From: JBAZJN01 sp041651295
GTDB lineage: Bacteria; Patescibacteriota; UBA1384; XYA2-FULL-43-10; CAINNR01
Assembly (NCBI GenBank): GCA_041651295.1
Contig: JBAZJN010000033.1
Span: 1 to 10,052, forward strand
Direction of reading: 5' to 3'
Length of the DNA stretch: 10,052 nucleotides
Shown here: positions 1 through 6,777 of the stretch, in pieces
Numbering within the stretch: position 1 is the first letter of the stretch
Layout: the number at the start of each line of letters is the position of its first letter
The notes under the pieces: model-generated
What the model saw: the letters and a program-made list of their open reading frames with translations, nothing else
Database searches by the model: none
What the model was told of the DNA's origin: nothing
Made by a program: the position numbers and the translations under genes

Positions 1-905
<905 letters not shown>

Positions 906-1122
906 ACTTTTTTGCCCCGCGGAGCTGTAATTTATTACGGCAAAGTAGGGTTATTTGACTAGCAATTACTGATTTCTTCGAAATCAAGTTGAAAGCTAAA
1001 AGTCCAAAGCCTGTAAAGTGTATGGAGTTACTATCAAATAGTAAATCCTTAAACTTTCGACTTTATGACTTTACAAACTTTTAACTGATAACATTACTGT
1101 ATTTAGTTTCCCAAAATGGCAT
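906..1122 (+). other. 23S-5S internal transcribed spacer
   Basis: The spacer contains no tRNA gene. It holds several hairpins: 924-931 with 934-941 (GCTGTAAT/ATTACGGC, one wobble pair), 971-985 (GATTTC, TTC, GAAATC), and 1028-1044 (TTACTAT, CAA, ATAGTAA). The last sits inside a longer pairing of GTAAAGT (1013-1019) with ACTTTAC (1068-1074). These probably guide RNase processing of the precursor; that role is inference. A+T content is high, as in the neighbouring protein genes. Confidence 0.7.
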
Positions 1123-1251
1123 TGTGTTGGTGCTTATAGCGAAGTGGGTACACCTCTTCCCATTCCGAACAGAGTCGTTAAGCACTTCAGCCCCGATGGT
1201 ACTTGGAGCAAAAGCTCCCGGGAGAGTAGGACGGCGCCAACACAATGCCAT
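1116..1251 (+). other. Extended processing stem around 5S rRNA
   Basis: Helix I of 5S continues outwards as a perfect 15-base inverted repeat: ATGGCATTGTGTTGG at 1116-1130 and CCAACACAATGCCAT at 1237-1251. A run of seven T follows at 1251-1257. The outer 7-8 pairs lie beyond the mature 5S and probably form the precursor stem cut by an RNase such as RNase E or M5. With the T-run, the structure might also weaken or end transcription. Confidence 0.75.
1123..1244 (+). rRNA. rrf: 5S ribosomal RNA
   Basis: The sequence has the 5S layout. Helix I pairs GTGTTGG at the 5' end with CCAACAC at the 3' end. Between them are the conserved CCCATTCCGAACAGAG loop near 1159-1174, the CCCCGATGGTACT segment near 1192-1204, and GGGAGAGTAGGACGGCGCC near 1220-1238. 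Length is about 120 bases, normal for 5S. The ends are estimated from helix I. It lies about 220 bases behind 23S and is surely cotranscribed with it. Confidence 0.95.
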
Positions 1252-1265
1252 TTTTTTATACTATC

Positions 1266-1289
1266 ATTCCGGACTTGATCCGGAATTTT
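1266..1289 (+). terminator. Intrinsic terminator of the rRNA operon
   Basis: ATTCCGG (1266-1272) and CCGGAAT (1280-1286) form a perfect 7-bp stem with a 7-base loop (ACTTGAT), followed by TTTT. It is the first strong hairpin plus T-tract after 5S. Similar ATTCCGG-loop-CCGGAAT palindromes occur as dispersed repeats in other bacteria, so it may be a repeat copy reused as a terminator. The -35 box of the next gene begins in its loop. Confidence 0.65.
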
Positions 1290-1302
1290 GTTATGTTATA
1301 AT
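1275..1302 (+). promoter_or_regulatory. Promoter of the small membrane protein gene
   Basis: TTGATC (1275-1280) and a perfect TATAAT (1297-1302) are 16 bases apart. The ATG at 1309 begins only 6 bases after the -10 box, so transcription should start at or next to the start codon. No Shine-Dalgarno site is possible in that space, which predicts a leaderless mRNA. Confidence 0.7.
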
Positions 1303-1308
1303 TGATGC

Positions 1309-1530
1309 ATGAACAAAAGAACAAAAATAATTTTGCCTATAGCAATCGCTTTTGTTGGCATCATCACGGTCTATGTCGGCAGGGCGTCACAAATCAGCGC
1401 TGACTCAATTGCTGAGAGTAGTAATTCCAGCTTGTATATTCTTCTAACTGCCGCCGGATTTCTTCTAATCTCAGTCGCCGCGATTGTTGCCCTTTTCATG
1501 GTTGCTTCAGGCGAAGACAGTAAAAAGTAG
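1309..1530 (+). CDS. Small two-helix membrane protein, function unknown
   Basis: The protein has 73 residues. It starts with a basic stretch (MNKRTK), then a hydrophobic segment at about 7-23. A polar linker of about 20 residues follows, rich in Ser and Ala. A second hydrophobic segment spans about 42-66, and the tail is charged (GEDSKK). This predicts a double-spanning inner-membrane protein with both ends probably cytoplasmic. I do not recognise a family. The start is supported by the TATAAT promoter placed just upstream. There is no ribosome-binding site, consistent with leaderless translation. The gene stands alone between the rRNA terminator and a hairpin shared with the convergent repressor gene, so it is a single-gene transcript. 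Base composition matches the surrounding housekeeping genes. Confidence 0.7.
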   Translation: MNKRTKIILPIAIAFVGIITVYVGRASQISADSIAESSNSSLYILLTAAGFLLISVAAIVALFMVASGEDSKK

Positions 1531-1541
1531 ATTGGATTAAA

Positions 1542-1581
1542 AAAATACCAGAAACGTTTTTCGCTGGTATTTTATTTTTTT
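1542..1581. terminator. Bidirectional terminator between convergent genes
   Basis: AAAATACCAG (1542-1551) pairs with CTGGTATTTT (1564-1573). A T-tract follows on the plus strand (1575-1581), and an A-run precedes the stem (about 1539-1545), giving a U-tract on the minus strand. It can end both the membrane-protein gene (+) and the PadR-type gene (-), whose stop codon lies at its edge. Confidence 0.8.
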
Positions 1582-1924
1582 AGAGCATAATTGCTTTTCG
1601 AAGCGTAGGGATTATCTCGCCGTAAGCTTTGGCGGCGGCGCGAAAAGCTGAGCGGCCTTTTTCGTTTAGAGAATAGACTTTTCTAACTTTTTTCCCGGCT
1701 GAAACCTTATTTATATCTACATAACCGCCGCGAGATAGTTGGTCCAGCGCTGGATAAATTGTTGATTCCGTTGGCCGGCAAAGTCCATCTGAAATCTCCT
1801 CAATCCGCTTGACCAAGCCATAACCGTGGGCTTCTTTATCGGCGTAAAGAACTTTCAAAAGAAAAAACCGAATCAAACCTTGATTTATTAATGTCTTCCA
1901 ATATTTTTCGTCATGCATTTGCAT
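1580..1924 (-). CDS. PadR-family transcriptional regulator
   Basis: The protein has 114 residues if translation starts at the ATG at 1924. It has the PadR winged-helix core: the HGYGLVKRIEE helix at about 33-43, the recognition-helix region with STIYPALDQLSRGGYV at about 54-69, and the wing RKVYSLNEKGR at about 81-91. The short C-terminal helix is the dimerisation segment of the small PadR subfamily. Family members usually repress a nearby operon or themselves by binding a dyad. In-frame starts at TTG 1933 and ATG 1918 are also possible; none has a Shine-Dalgarno site. A TAAATT box (1932-1937) lies 7 bases before ATG 1924, so the mRNA could be leaderless. The gene is divergent from mutM, and the 144 bases between them hold repeats that may be operators. 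The ligand is unknown. Confidence 0.9.
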   Translation of the reverse strand: MQMHDEKYWKTLINQGLIRFFLLKVLYADKEAHGYGLVKRIEEISDGLCRPTESTIYPALDQLSRGGYVDINKVSAGKKVRKVYSLNEKGRSAFRAAAKAYGEIIPTLRKAIML

Positions 1925-1928
1925 TTTT

Positions 1929-1955
1929 AACAATTTAACAATAGAACAATTTAAC
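1929..1955 (-). repeat. Tandem direct repeat upstream of the PadR-type gene
   Basis: AACAATTTAAC occurs twice, at 1929-1939 and 1945-1955, with a 16-base period. The first copy covers the possible -10 box of the regulator. Such a pair directly before a repressor gene is a candidate autoregulatory site, but the region is A+T-rich and chance is not excluded. Confidence 0.4.
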
Positions 1956-2001
1956 CATTTTTTATCAGTCTAGGATTTCATTTTATCCCACTAAGCAGAA
2001 A

Positions 2002-2040
2002 ATATCAAGATAAGAAATATTTTTGATATGATATCATCAA
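2002..2040. promoter_or_regulatory. Candidate operator/promoter region in front of mutM
   Basis: ATATCAA (2002-2008) is repeated inverted as TTGATAT (2023-2029). The latter runs into TTGATATGATATCATCAA (2023-2040), which contains the perfect palindrome ATGATATCAT (2028-2037). TATGAT (2027-2032) could be a -10 box for mutM, so a repressor bound here would block it. The divergent PadR-type protein is the obvious candidate. The -35 box is not clear. Confidence 0.45.
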
Positions 2041-2068
2041 GTTAAAACTTTAAGCAAAAGGAGAAATA

Positions 2069-2920
2069 ATGCCTGAATTGCCGGAGGTTGAGACGATAAG
2101 GTTAGGCTTAAAAAAAGCCATTGTTGGAAAAACGATCGCCGGAGTTGATATTCGGGTAGCAAAACTTTTTCATGGTGATAAAAAAGAAATCATCGGCAAA
2201 AAAATAAAAGATGTCAGTCGCCGGGCGAAGCAAATTATTATAGATGTTGAAGGCGAGAATGATATGCTGATCCATTTGAAAATGACCGGCCAACTTATAT
2301 ACGACAATGGCAAATCTCGTGTTGCCGGCGGGCATCCTTCTGCTGATTGGGTGGCAGAATTACCAAATTCAACAACTCATATCATTTTTGATTTTTCGGA
2401 TGGCTCAAAATTATTTTTCAATGATATGCGGCGCTTTGGTTGGATCAAAGTTTTTAATTCCGAAGAACTGAAAGGAAAACTGTCGGAAGAGTTGGGACCA
2501 GAGCCGTTTGAAAATGAATTTACCATAGAAAAATTGAGCGAAATCATCAAAAGTAAACCACGTTGGAATATTAAAAAAATATTAACTGATCAAACATTAA
2601 TCTCCGGTATTGGAAATATTTATGCCGATGAAGCACTTTTTTGGGCAAAAATTTTGCCGACGCGATTGGCGAAAGACATTACGGATATGGAAATGTCAGC
2701 ACTTCATAAATCAATCATCAAAGCGCTGGAAATTGGCTTAAAATATGGCGGTTCATCGGAAAACACCTATTATAAAATCGATGGCACAAAGGGTCGGGCG
2801 CAAGAGCATTTTCAGGTTTATGCCCAAGAAAGTAAGAAATGCAAGCGTTGCTCCGGCATCATCAAAAAAATTAGATTAAATGGCCGCGGAACACATTTTT
2901 GCCCCGCCTGCCAGAGCTAA
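2069..2920 (+). CDS. mutM: Formamidopyrimidine-DNA glycosylase (Fpg/MutM)
   Basis: Bifunctional base-excision repair enzyme that removes 8-oxoguanine and formamidopyrimidines and then cuts the abasic site by beta/delta-elimination. At 283 residues it is slightly longer than E. coli MutM (269). The N-terminus PELPEVETI supplies the catalytic Pro2 and Glu3. K71 in HLKMTGQL matches E. coli Lys57. RRFGW at 121-125 carries the strand-intercalating arginine, and GIGNIYADE at 180-188 is the helix-two-turn-helix signature. The C-terminal zinc finger has C258, C261, C278 and C281, with GRGTHF before the last pair. All key residues are present, so it should be active. AAGGAG at 2058-2063, 5 bases before the ATG, fixes the start. 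It reads divergently from the PadR-type gene. Confidence 0.98.
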   Translation: MPELPEVETIRLGLKKAIVGKTIAGVDIRVAKLFHGDKKEIIGKKIKDVSRRAKQIIIDVEGENDMLIHLKMTGQLIYDNGKSRVAGGHPSADWVAELPNSTTHIIFDFSDGSKLFFNDMRRFGWIKVFNSEELKGKLSEELGPEPFENEFTIEKLSEIIKSKPRWNIKKILTDQTLISGIGNIYADEALFWAKILPTRLAKDITDMEMSALHKSIIKALEIGLKYGGSSENTYYKIDGTKGRAQEHFQVYAQESKKCKRCSGIIKKIRLNGRGTHFCPACQS

Positions 2921-2956
2921 GCTCAGACTTTGCGGGCAGGGACAAATGTCAGAAAT

Positions 2957-2979
2957 AAAAAAAATGGCCCGATTGGGCC
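2957..2979 (-). terminator. Terminator of the minus-strand gene 2981-3337
   Basis: Read on the minus strand, GGCCC and GGGCC (plus 2966-2970 and 2975-2979) form a 5-bp GC stem with a 4-base loop, followed by AT and an 8-base U-tract (plus 2957-2964). It lies next to the stop codon of the minus-strand gene. There is no T-tract on the plus side, so it is not a good mutM terminator. Confidence 0.8.
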
Positions 2980-2980
2980 T

Positions 2981-3337
2981 TTAGTGGTCTGGCTCGAAAG
3001 TTGGCATCTCCCAGCTGCCAGATGGCAACTGGTGAGGGAAGAATCGAGGGAAATCATGTCTCGCACGTTCAAGTGCTTCCTTCCATGCGTGGCATAGTTG
3101 GCAACTGCAGATCCCACAGTTGCCGAAGTTACCGCCTCCGAGATATCCTGGGCGCACTTTCTCGTTTGTTGGGCTGAAGTCATGGTCGCAGGTTTTAGCC
3201 TCCCCCAATCTCCCTAGAGTTCTGAGGGCCCAAGCGACTTGATACAACTGTTCCTCTGGGTTCGAGGAACCATCGCGCGCTGCATTGATTAGTTTTTGCA
3301 GCGACAATCTTGACGTTGAAAGACTATTGACAGGCAT
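2981..3337 (-). CDS. Uncharacterised Cys/His-rich small protein
   Basis: The protein has 118 residues and I do not recognise a family. The first 45 residues look helical (LQKLINAARDG, LYQVAWALRTLGRLGEA). The middle has a cluster of possible zinc ligands: C50 and H52, then C74, C77, C79, C82 and H83 in NCGICSCQLCHAW. The tail is rich in Pro, Phe and His. GAGG (plus 3346-3349) is 8 bases before the ATG and supports the start. A promoter with TTGATT and TATCCT lies just upstream, and a U-tract terminator follows directly, so this is a single-gene unit. It is richer in G+C than mutM and the gene on its other side, which suggests acquisition. It resembles the three minus-strand genes after 7400 in layout. 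Function unknown; a zinc-binding fold is my inference. Confidence 0.75.
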   Translation of the reverse strand: MPVNSLSTSRLSLQKLINAARDGSSNPEEQLYQVAWALRTLGRLGEAKTCDHDFSPTNEKVRPGYLGGGNFGNCGICSCQLCHAWKEALERARHDFPRFFPHQLPSGSWEMPTFEPDH

Positions 3338-3374
3338 TCTTCATACCTCACTCTGTTTGATGGGAGTCAGCAAT

Positions 3375-3403
3375 AGGATATACTAAAAATGTAAACTAAT
3401 CAA
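3375..3403 (-). promoter_or_regulatory. Promoter of gene 2981-3337
   Basis: On the minus strand TTGATT (plus 3398-3403) and TATCCT (plus 3375-3380) are 17 bases apart. This places the transcript start near 3368, with a leader of about 30 bases containing the GAGG site. Confidence 0.55.
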
Positions 3404-3487
3404 TAACCAATGTGGACACTAAGAAAGATGTTATTTCAATTGTATTAACGGTGGGGCAGGAAAAACTGCCAAAAATAAGGAGAATTG

Positions 3488-4684
3488 ATGTCTGAAGATT
3501 TAGCAACCCGGGAAGGTAAAGACTTTAGAGCGCCCGATGTTCATCATGTAGTTAGTAAACCTAAGCTGGACAAAGATTATGAATACCGCGTAAGAGCTTT
3601 TATGAGTGAAGATCTGCGTTTTTTTAGAGACGATGCCGGAAATAATCCGGAAGACGAAAGTGCGGCTGCACTGTTAAAATACGCTGAGTTGGCTCAAAGT
3701 GATTTGGTTAAATTGTCTGGGCCGGAGCATTTTGACCCCGAACAGGTAGCAATTGGCCTTGGGTTTATAGCTGGTAGAGCCGAACGAATGCATCTTTCCA
3801 TGGAAGAAATGGCTATACATCCTGATTCTTTTAATGCTGATTCAGCCAAAAAATTGAGAGGTGATTATCAAACTGCCAGAACAATGATAATAAAAACCGG
3901 GAAAAAATTATTTGCCGATGCGGACACGACGTTATCCAGCCAAAATTATGATCAGATCATTGCTGAAGTTGATAATTTAACGGGTGATGAAGGGTTTGGT
4001 ATATCATCAATATTTAAAGAAGGATTATCTTTTGGTGGAATTGAATATTTTTTGACTCATCCAAGCAAAAAATATGCTATTAATTTGGAGTCTCACCTAG
4101 GGGAATTGCAATTTCAACTTGAATCCGAAATTGAAGGTTATAGTTCCCAGCTTGTTTCAGGAGTGTTATCGCCGGAGAATTCGTCTTCAGTTGCAATTTT
4201 AATTTCGGAAAAATCACGGATAGTTTATCAACTTCAGGCCATGAGAAACAGTTTAAACCGTCAAGTGTTTGGCAGAGAAAACATCCTACCCAATGAAATT
4301 CGAGAATTGCAACAAACTCGTGAAAATGTGAAACAAATACCCACTGATCAGACAAAGGGTGTAGAGTCCGGACAATATATGCAATCTAGCGGGGAAACGG
4401 TGCCGATTACCAGAGAGACAAAAGCAACAACTGAGCCGGGTAAGCTGAGACCAGATTTCGAACTAATTACCACCAGAGTTGGCGTTCCGCTTGAAGATTG
4501 GACAAATGATGAAATTAATAACATTTTATTGCCGCAATTAAAAAAGGGGCTAGCAGCACAAATGGGAGCGGGAAAGTTGGTTACCGGGGGTATGAGGTCA
4601 GAAGCTAGAATTAATGATTTGCGTACCGATATTTTGAATGTTGAGCAATATTTACGGATTAGGACTAGGGTAAAAGCTGCTTAA
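3488..4684 (+). CDS. Uncharacterised helical protein, 398 residues
   Basis: I do not recognise a family. The protein is soluble and mostly helical, with no signal peptide and no membrane segment. An acidic N-terminal part (to about 170) contains helices such as LLKYAELAQSDLVKL. A middle region (about 195-290) has coiled-coil-like stretches (LESHLGELQFQLESEIEG, KSRIVYQLQAMRNSLNRQ). A polar Gln/Thr/Glu linker (about 285-325) follows. The C-terminal helical domain includes VPLEDWTNDEINNILLPQLKKGL and ends in LRIRTRVKAA. AAGGAG (3477-3482) lies 5 bases before ATG 3488, which favours this start over the TTG one codon earlier. Only 51 bases separate it from the nucleotidyltransferase gene, with no terminator seen, so the two are probably cotranscribed. 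It may be lineage-specific. Confidence 0.8.
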   Translation: MSEDLATREGKDFRAPDVHHVVSKPKLDKDYEYRVRAFMSEDLRFFRDDAGNNPEDESAAALLKYAELAQSDLVKLSGPEHFDPEQVAIGLGFIAGRAERMHLSMEEMAIHPDSFNADSAKKLRGDYQTARTMIIKTGKKLFADADTTLSSQNYDQIIAEVDNLTGDEGFGISSIFKEGLSFGGIEYFLTHPSKKYAINLESHLGELQFQLESEIEGYSSQLVSGVLSPENSSSVAILISEKSRIVYQLQAMRNSLNRQVFGRENILPNEIRELQQTRENVKQIPTDQTKGVESGQYMQSSGETVPITRETKATTEPGKLRPDFELITTRVGVPLEDWTNDEINNILLPQLKKGLAAQMGAGKLVTGGMRSEARINDLRTDILNVEQYLRIRTRVKAA

Positions 4685-4735
4685 ATAGTTGTAGGGCACA
4701 TTTTTGTGGAAATTTTCAGAAATATTGGGAGAAAA

Positions 4736-5491
4736 ATGAAAGATATTATCGCAATTGTTTTGGCTGCAGGACAAGGAAAACGGATGGGGTCGGAGAAGGC
4801 AAAGTTGCCGAAAGTTATGTTTGAACTAGCTGGCAAACCGATGATTCGCTACCACATCGACAATCTGAAAAACGCCAGCGTCGATGAAATCGTTTTAGTT
4901 GTCGGTTTTATGCAGGAACAGGTGCGTGATTATTTTAAAGATCAGGTTCAATATGTAGAGCAGTTTGAGCAAAAAGGTACTGGCCATGCCGTGATGATGG
5001 CGAAAGATTTATTGAGAGGAAAATCGCAGGCAGTAATCGTGAGCTATGGCGATATGCCGCTTTATAAGACTGAGACAATTAAAAAACTAATCGAAAAGTT
5101 TAACACTGAAAAACCGACGATTGCGATGGTAACGGTTGATTTGGCTGACCCGGATTTTTGGGCCTATAGTCGAGTTTTGAGAGATGGCAGCGGTGAGATT
5201 GTGGCAACTGTAGAGCAAAAAGATGCGACAGAGGAACAGCGAAAAATTAAAGAATGCAATCCAAGTTTTTATATGTTTGATGCCGATTGGCTCTGGGGCA
5301 ATTTGGGCAGAATTGGAACGAACAATGTGCAAAAAGAATATTATCTGCCCGATCTAATTTCGATTGCTACAAAGCAGGGCAAAAAAATCTCCAGTATCAA
5401 AACTGACACCGAAGATGAAGTTTTAGGAGTGAACACCCCGGAGCAGTTGGAAAAAGTGGAAAAAATATTAGAGATGAGAAATGAGGATTGA
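4736..5491 (+). CDS. Sugar-phosphate nucleotidyltransferase, GlmU pyrophosphorylase-like, without acetyltransferase domain
   Basis: It should transfer a nucleotide from UTP (or another NTP) to a sugar 1-phosphate, probably GlcNAc-1-P as in GlmU, making a cell-wall precursor in the cytoplasm. The 251 residues cover one Rossmann-like domain. LAAGQGKRM at 9-17 is the NTP-binding signature, followed by KLPKVM. EQKGTGHAV is at 78-86, GDMPL at 105-109 holds the metal-binding Asp, and YSRVLRD is at 144-150. KEYYLPD is at 200-206 and EVLGVNTPEQL at 228-238. The protein ends where the linker to GlmU's left-handed beta-helix acetyltransferase would begin, and the last codons run into a repeat flanking the S23 gene. 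It may be a natural single-domain enzyme or a truncated GlmU. GGGAG before ATG 4736 and the conserved N-terminus favour this start over GTG 4706. Confidence 0.93.
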   Translation: MKDIIAIVLAAGQGKRMGSEKAKLPKVMFELAGKPMIRYHIDNLKNASVDEIVLVVGFMQEQVRDYFKDQVQYVEQFEQKGTGHAVMMAKDLLRGKSQAVIVSYGDMPLYKTETIKKLIEKFNTEKPTIAMVTVDLADPDFWAYSRVLRDGSGEIVATVEQKDATEEQRKIKECNPSFYMFDADWLWGNLGRIGTNNVQKEYYLPDLISIATKQGKKISSIKTDTEDEVLGVNTPEQLEKVEKILEMRNED

Positions 5492-5500
5492 GAAATGAGA
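5470..5500. repeat. Left inverted repeat of the S23 unit
   Basis: This is a purine-rich stretch in which TGAGAAATGAG occurs twice (5475-5485 and 5489-5499). TTGAGAAATGAGA (5488-5500) is a perfect 13-base inverted match to 5922-5934, and AGAGATG (5470-5476) matches CATCTCT at 5939-5945. It supplies the last codons and the TGA stop of the nucleotidyltransferase gene. Confidence 0.75.
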
Positions 5501-5508
5501 CGGACGAG

Positions 5509-5871
5509 ATGAGAGAAGAATTTATTTTCGAGAAGCTTAATGTCTACCAAAAATCTCTCGAACTCTCTATTGAAATCTGCAAGTTATGCTCTGTTTTTCC
5601 GATCAAATATTCCAGGATCAGGGATCAATTAATCGGTGCGATTGTATCTATTCCGTTGAATATAGCCGAAGGGAATGGTAGAAAAACAAATAAAGATAAG
5701 ATTAATTTTTATAAAATAGCGCGTAGTTCGAGTTTCGAATGTGTGCCCCTGCTAGACATTTGCCTTGCCTTAGGGTTGATCAATGACGCTGACAAACGAA
5801 GAATCAGAAATATTATATCTGAAATTTCCAGAATGTTATCAGGTTTGATGAACTATCAAAATAATAAATAA
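5509..5871 (+). CDS. Four-helix-bundle protein, S23 / 23S rRNA intervening-sequence type
   Basis: The protein has 120 residues with the hallmarks of the S23 four-helix-bundle family, first known from ORFs within intervening sequences of 23S rRNA and related to the accessory protein Avd of diversity-generating retroelements. FEKLNVYQKSLELS is helix 1. RDQLIGAIVSIPLNIAEG at about 37-54 is the family signature, followed by GRKTNKDKINFYKIARSSSFEC. The last two helices contain LLDICLALGLI and IISEISRMLSGLM. Avd binds nucleic acid through basic surfaces, but the cellular role of most stand-alone members is unknown. The ATG at 5509 fits the family N-terminus; a TTG at 5488 would add seven residues of repeat-encoded sequence. 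The gene is flanked by inverted repeats and sits between the nucleotidyltransferase gene and recO, so it may be mobile. Confidence 0.93.
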   Translation: MREEFIFEKLNVYQKSLELSIEICKLCSVFPIKYSRIRDQLIGAIVSIPLNIAEGNGRKTNKDKINFYKIARSSSFECVPLLDICLALGLINDADKRRIRNIISEISRMLSGLMNYQNNK

Positions 5872-5886
5872 GGTTTCTTCTTATGC

Positions 5887-5945
5887 ACTCAATTCTCAAT
5901 TCTCAATTCACTTACTTCATCTCTCATTTCTCAAATCACATCTCT
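5887..5945. repeat. Right inverted repeat and CAATTCT microrepeat of the S23 unit
   Basis: This is a pyrimidine-rich stretch. TCTCATTTCTCAA (5922-5934) is the exact reverse complement of 5488-5500, and CATCTCT (5939-5945) matches AGAGATG at 5470-5476. A short tandem repeat, CAATTCT-like with a period of 7, lies at 5889-5908. The stretch runs up to the ATG of recO, leaving no space for a normal leader. Confidence 0.75.
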
Positions 5946-5946
5946 T

Positions 5947-6690
5947 ATGAATCTTAAGACTTCTGGAATTGTAATTAAACGGATGAACTATGGCGAAGTA
6001 GACAGAATTCTGACGATTTTAACGCGCGATCAAGGAAAAATTAAAGCGATTGCCAAAGGTTCGCGGAAGATATTATCCAAATTAGGTGGATCGCTCGAGC
6101 CGTTCTGCCTAACAAATTATATTTTTCACGAAGGCAAAAGGTTCTATATTGTCACATCGGCCGTTGTTACCAAACATTTTGAAAATATTCACACCGACAT
6201 TGATAAAACAGCTAAAGCTTTTTACATTGGAGAACTACTTGACAAGTTTTTGGAGGAAAAACAAAACCATCCGGAAATTTTCGAACTTTTTGCCAAGTAT
6301 TTGGAAGGTTTAGAAAACGCGGATGATCCAATATTAATCCCAATATTTTCCGCCAAGATATTGGAGGAGCTTGGCTTTAAACCGGTGACACAAAGCTGTC
6401 TGCACTGCCAAAACAAACTAGTCCCGGAACAGAATTATTGGGATGACATTGAGGGCGGAGTAATTTGTCCATCCTGTCACGACAAATTTGGTCATGGCAG
6501 GGCAATAGAAAACGACGTAATAAAAATTCTCCGGCTAATTTTTTCTCCGGCGTTCCACATTGGCTCGAGACTAAATATTGCCGATGAATTTAAAAATCAA
6601 ACCGCCTTGGTTCTAGAGAGCTATATTGAAGGTGTCTTGGAACGCGAACTAAAAAGCAAAAAATTTATGAAAGATATGTCGAAGGAATAA
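5947..6690 (+). CDS. recO: DNA repair protein RecO
   Basis: Recombination mediator of the RecFOR pathway that anneals single strands and helps load RecA onto SSB-coated gaps. The 247 residues are normal for the family. The N-terminal OB-fold has the typical GIVIKRMNYGEVDRILTIL opening, then LTRDQGKIKAIAKGSRK. A central helical part contains AFYIGELLDKFLEE. The C-terminal part has a CxxC-N19-CxxC zinc site at C151, C154, C174 and C177, as in the zinc-binding RecO group. AKILEELGFKP is the conserved helix before it. The start is fixed by homology of the first residues. No Shine-Dalgarno site precedes it, because the right repeat of the S23 unit abuts the ATG. Its original leader may have been displaced. 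Confidence 0.97.
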   Translation: MNLKTSGIVIKRMNYGEVDRILTILTRDQGKIKAIAKGSRKILSKLGGSLEPFCLTNYIFHEGKRFYIVTSAVVTKHFENIHTDIDKTAKAFYIGELLDKFLEEKQNHPEIFELFAKYLEGLENADDPILIPIFSAKILEELGFKPVTQSCLHCQNKLVPEQNYWDDIEGGVICPSCHDKFGHGRAIENDVIKILRLIFSPAFHIGSRLNIADEFKNQTALVLESYIEGVLERELKSKKFMKDMSKE

Positions 6691-6730
6691 TTTCTTAGTT
6701 ATAAATCTATTTTTATGCAAGCATGCAAAT

Positions 6731-6766
6731 ACCATAATACTTAAGCGATCGTTCAAGTTTTATGGT
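6731..6766. promoter_or_regulatory. 36-base palindromic operator in front of the PaaX/Cas2-like gene
   Basis: This is a dyad with ends ACCATAA and TTATGGT and centre CGATCG. Fifteen of 18 base pairs are complementary, and one of the three mismatches is a G-T. Its last base is the first base of the -10 box TATAGT. A second, degenerate copy lies over the gene's stop codon at 7314-7350. The position predicts autorepression by the encoded winged-helix protein; binding is inferred. Confidence 0.75.
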
Positions 6767-6771
6767 ATAGT
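6766..6771 (+). promoter_or_regulatory. -10 box of the PaaX/Cas2-like gene, leaderless type
   Basis: TATAGT lies 6 bases before ATG 6778, so the transcript should start at the start codon. No good -35 box is seen; its place is occupied by the palindrome, with TTAAGC at 6741-6746 (19-base spacing) as the best but weak candidate. Confidence 0.6.
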
Positions 6772-6777
6772 TGGGCT

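Noticed and set aside
1124..1312. Open frame through 5S rRNA and the terminator
   Set aside because: It covers the 5S gene and its terminator, so the reading frame is accidental.
2923..3183. Second minus-strand frame overlapping gene 2981-3337
   Set aside because: It runs through the terminator hairpin and lacks a ribosome-binding site; the 2981-3337 frame has promoter, GAGG and stop in the right places.
5489..5491. UGA read as glycine, as in some CPR lineages
   Set aside because: The nucleotidyltransferase frame meets another TGA seven codons later, and no recognised gene contains an in-frame TGA, so standard stops fit.
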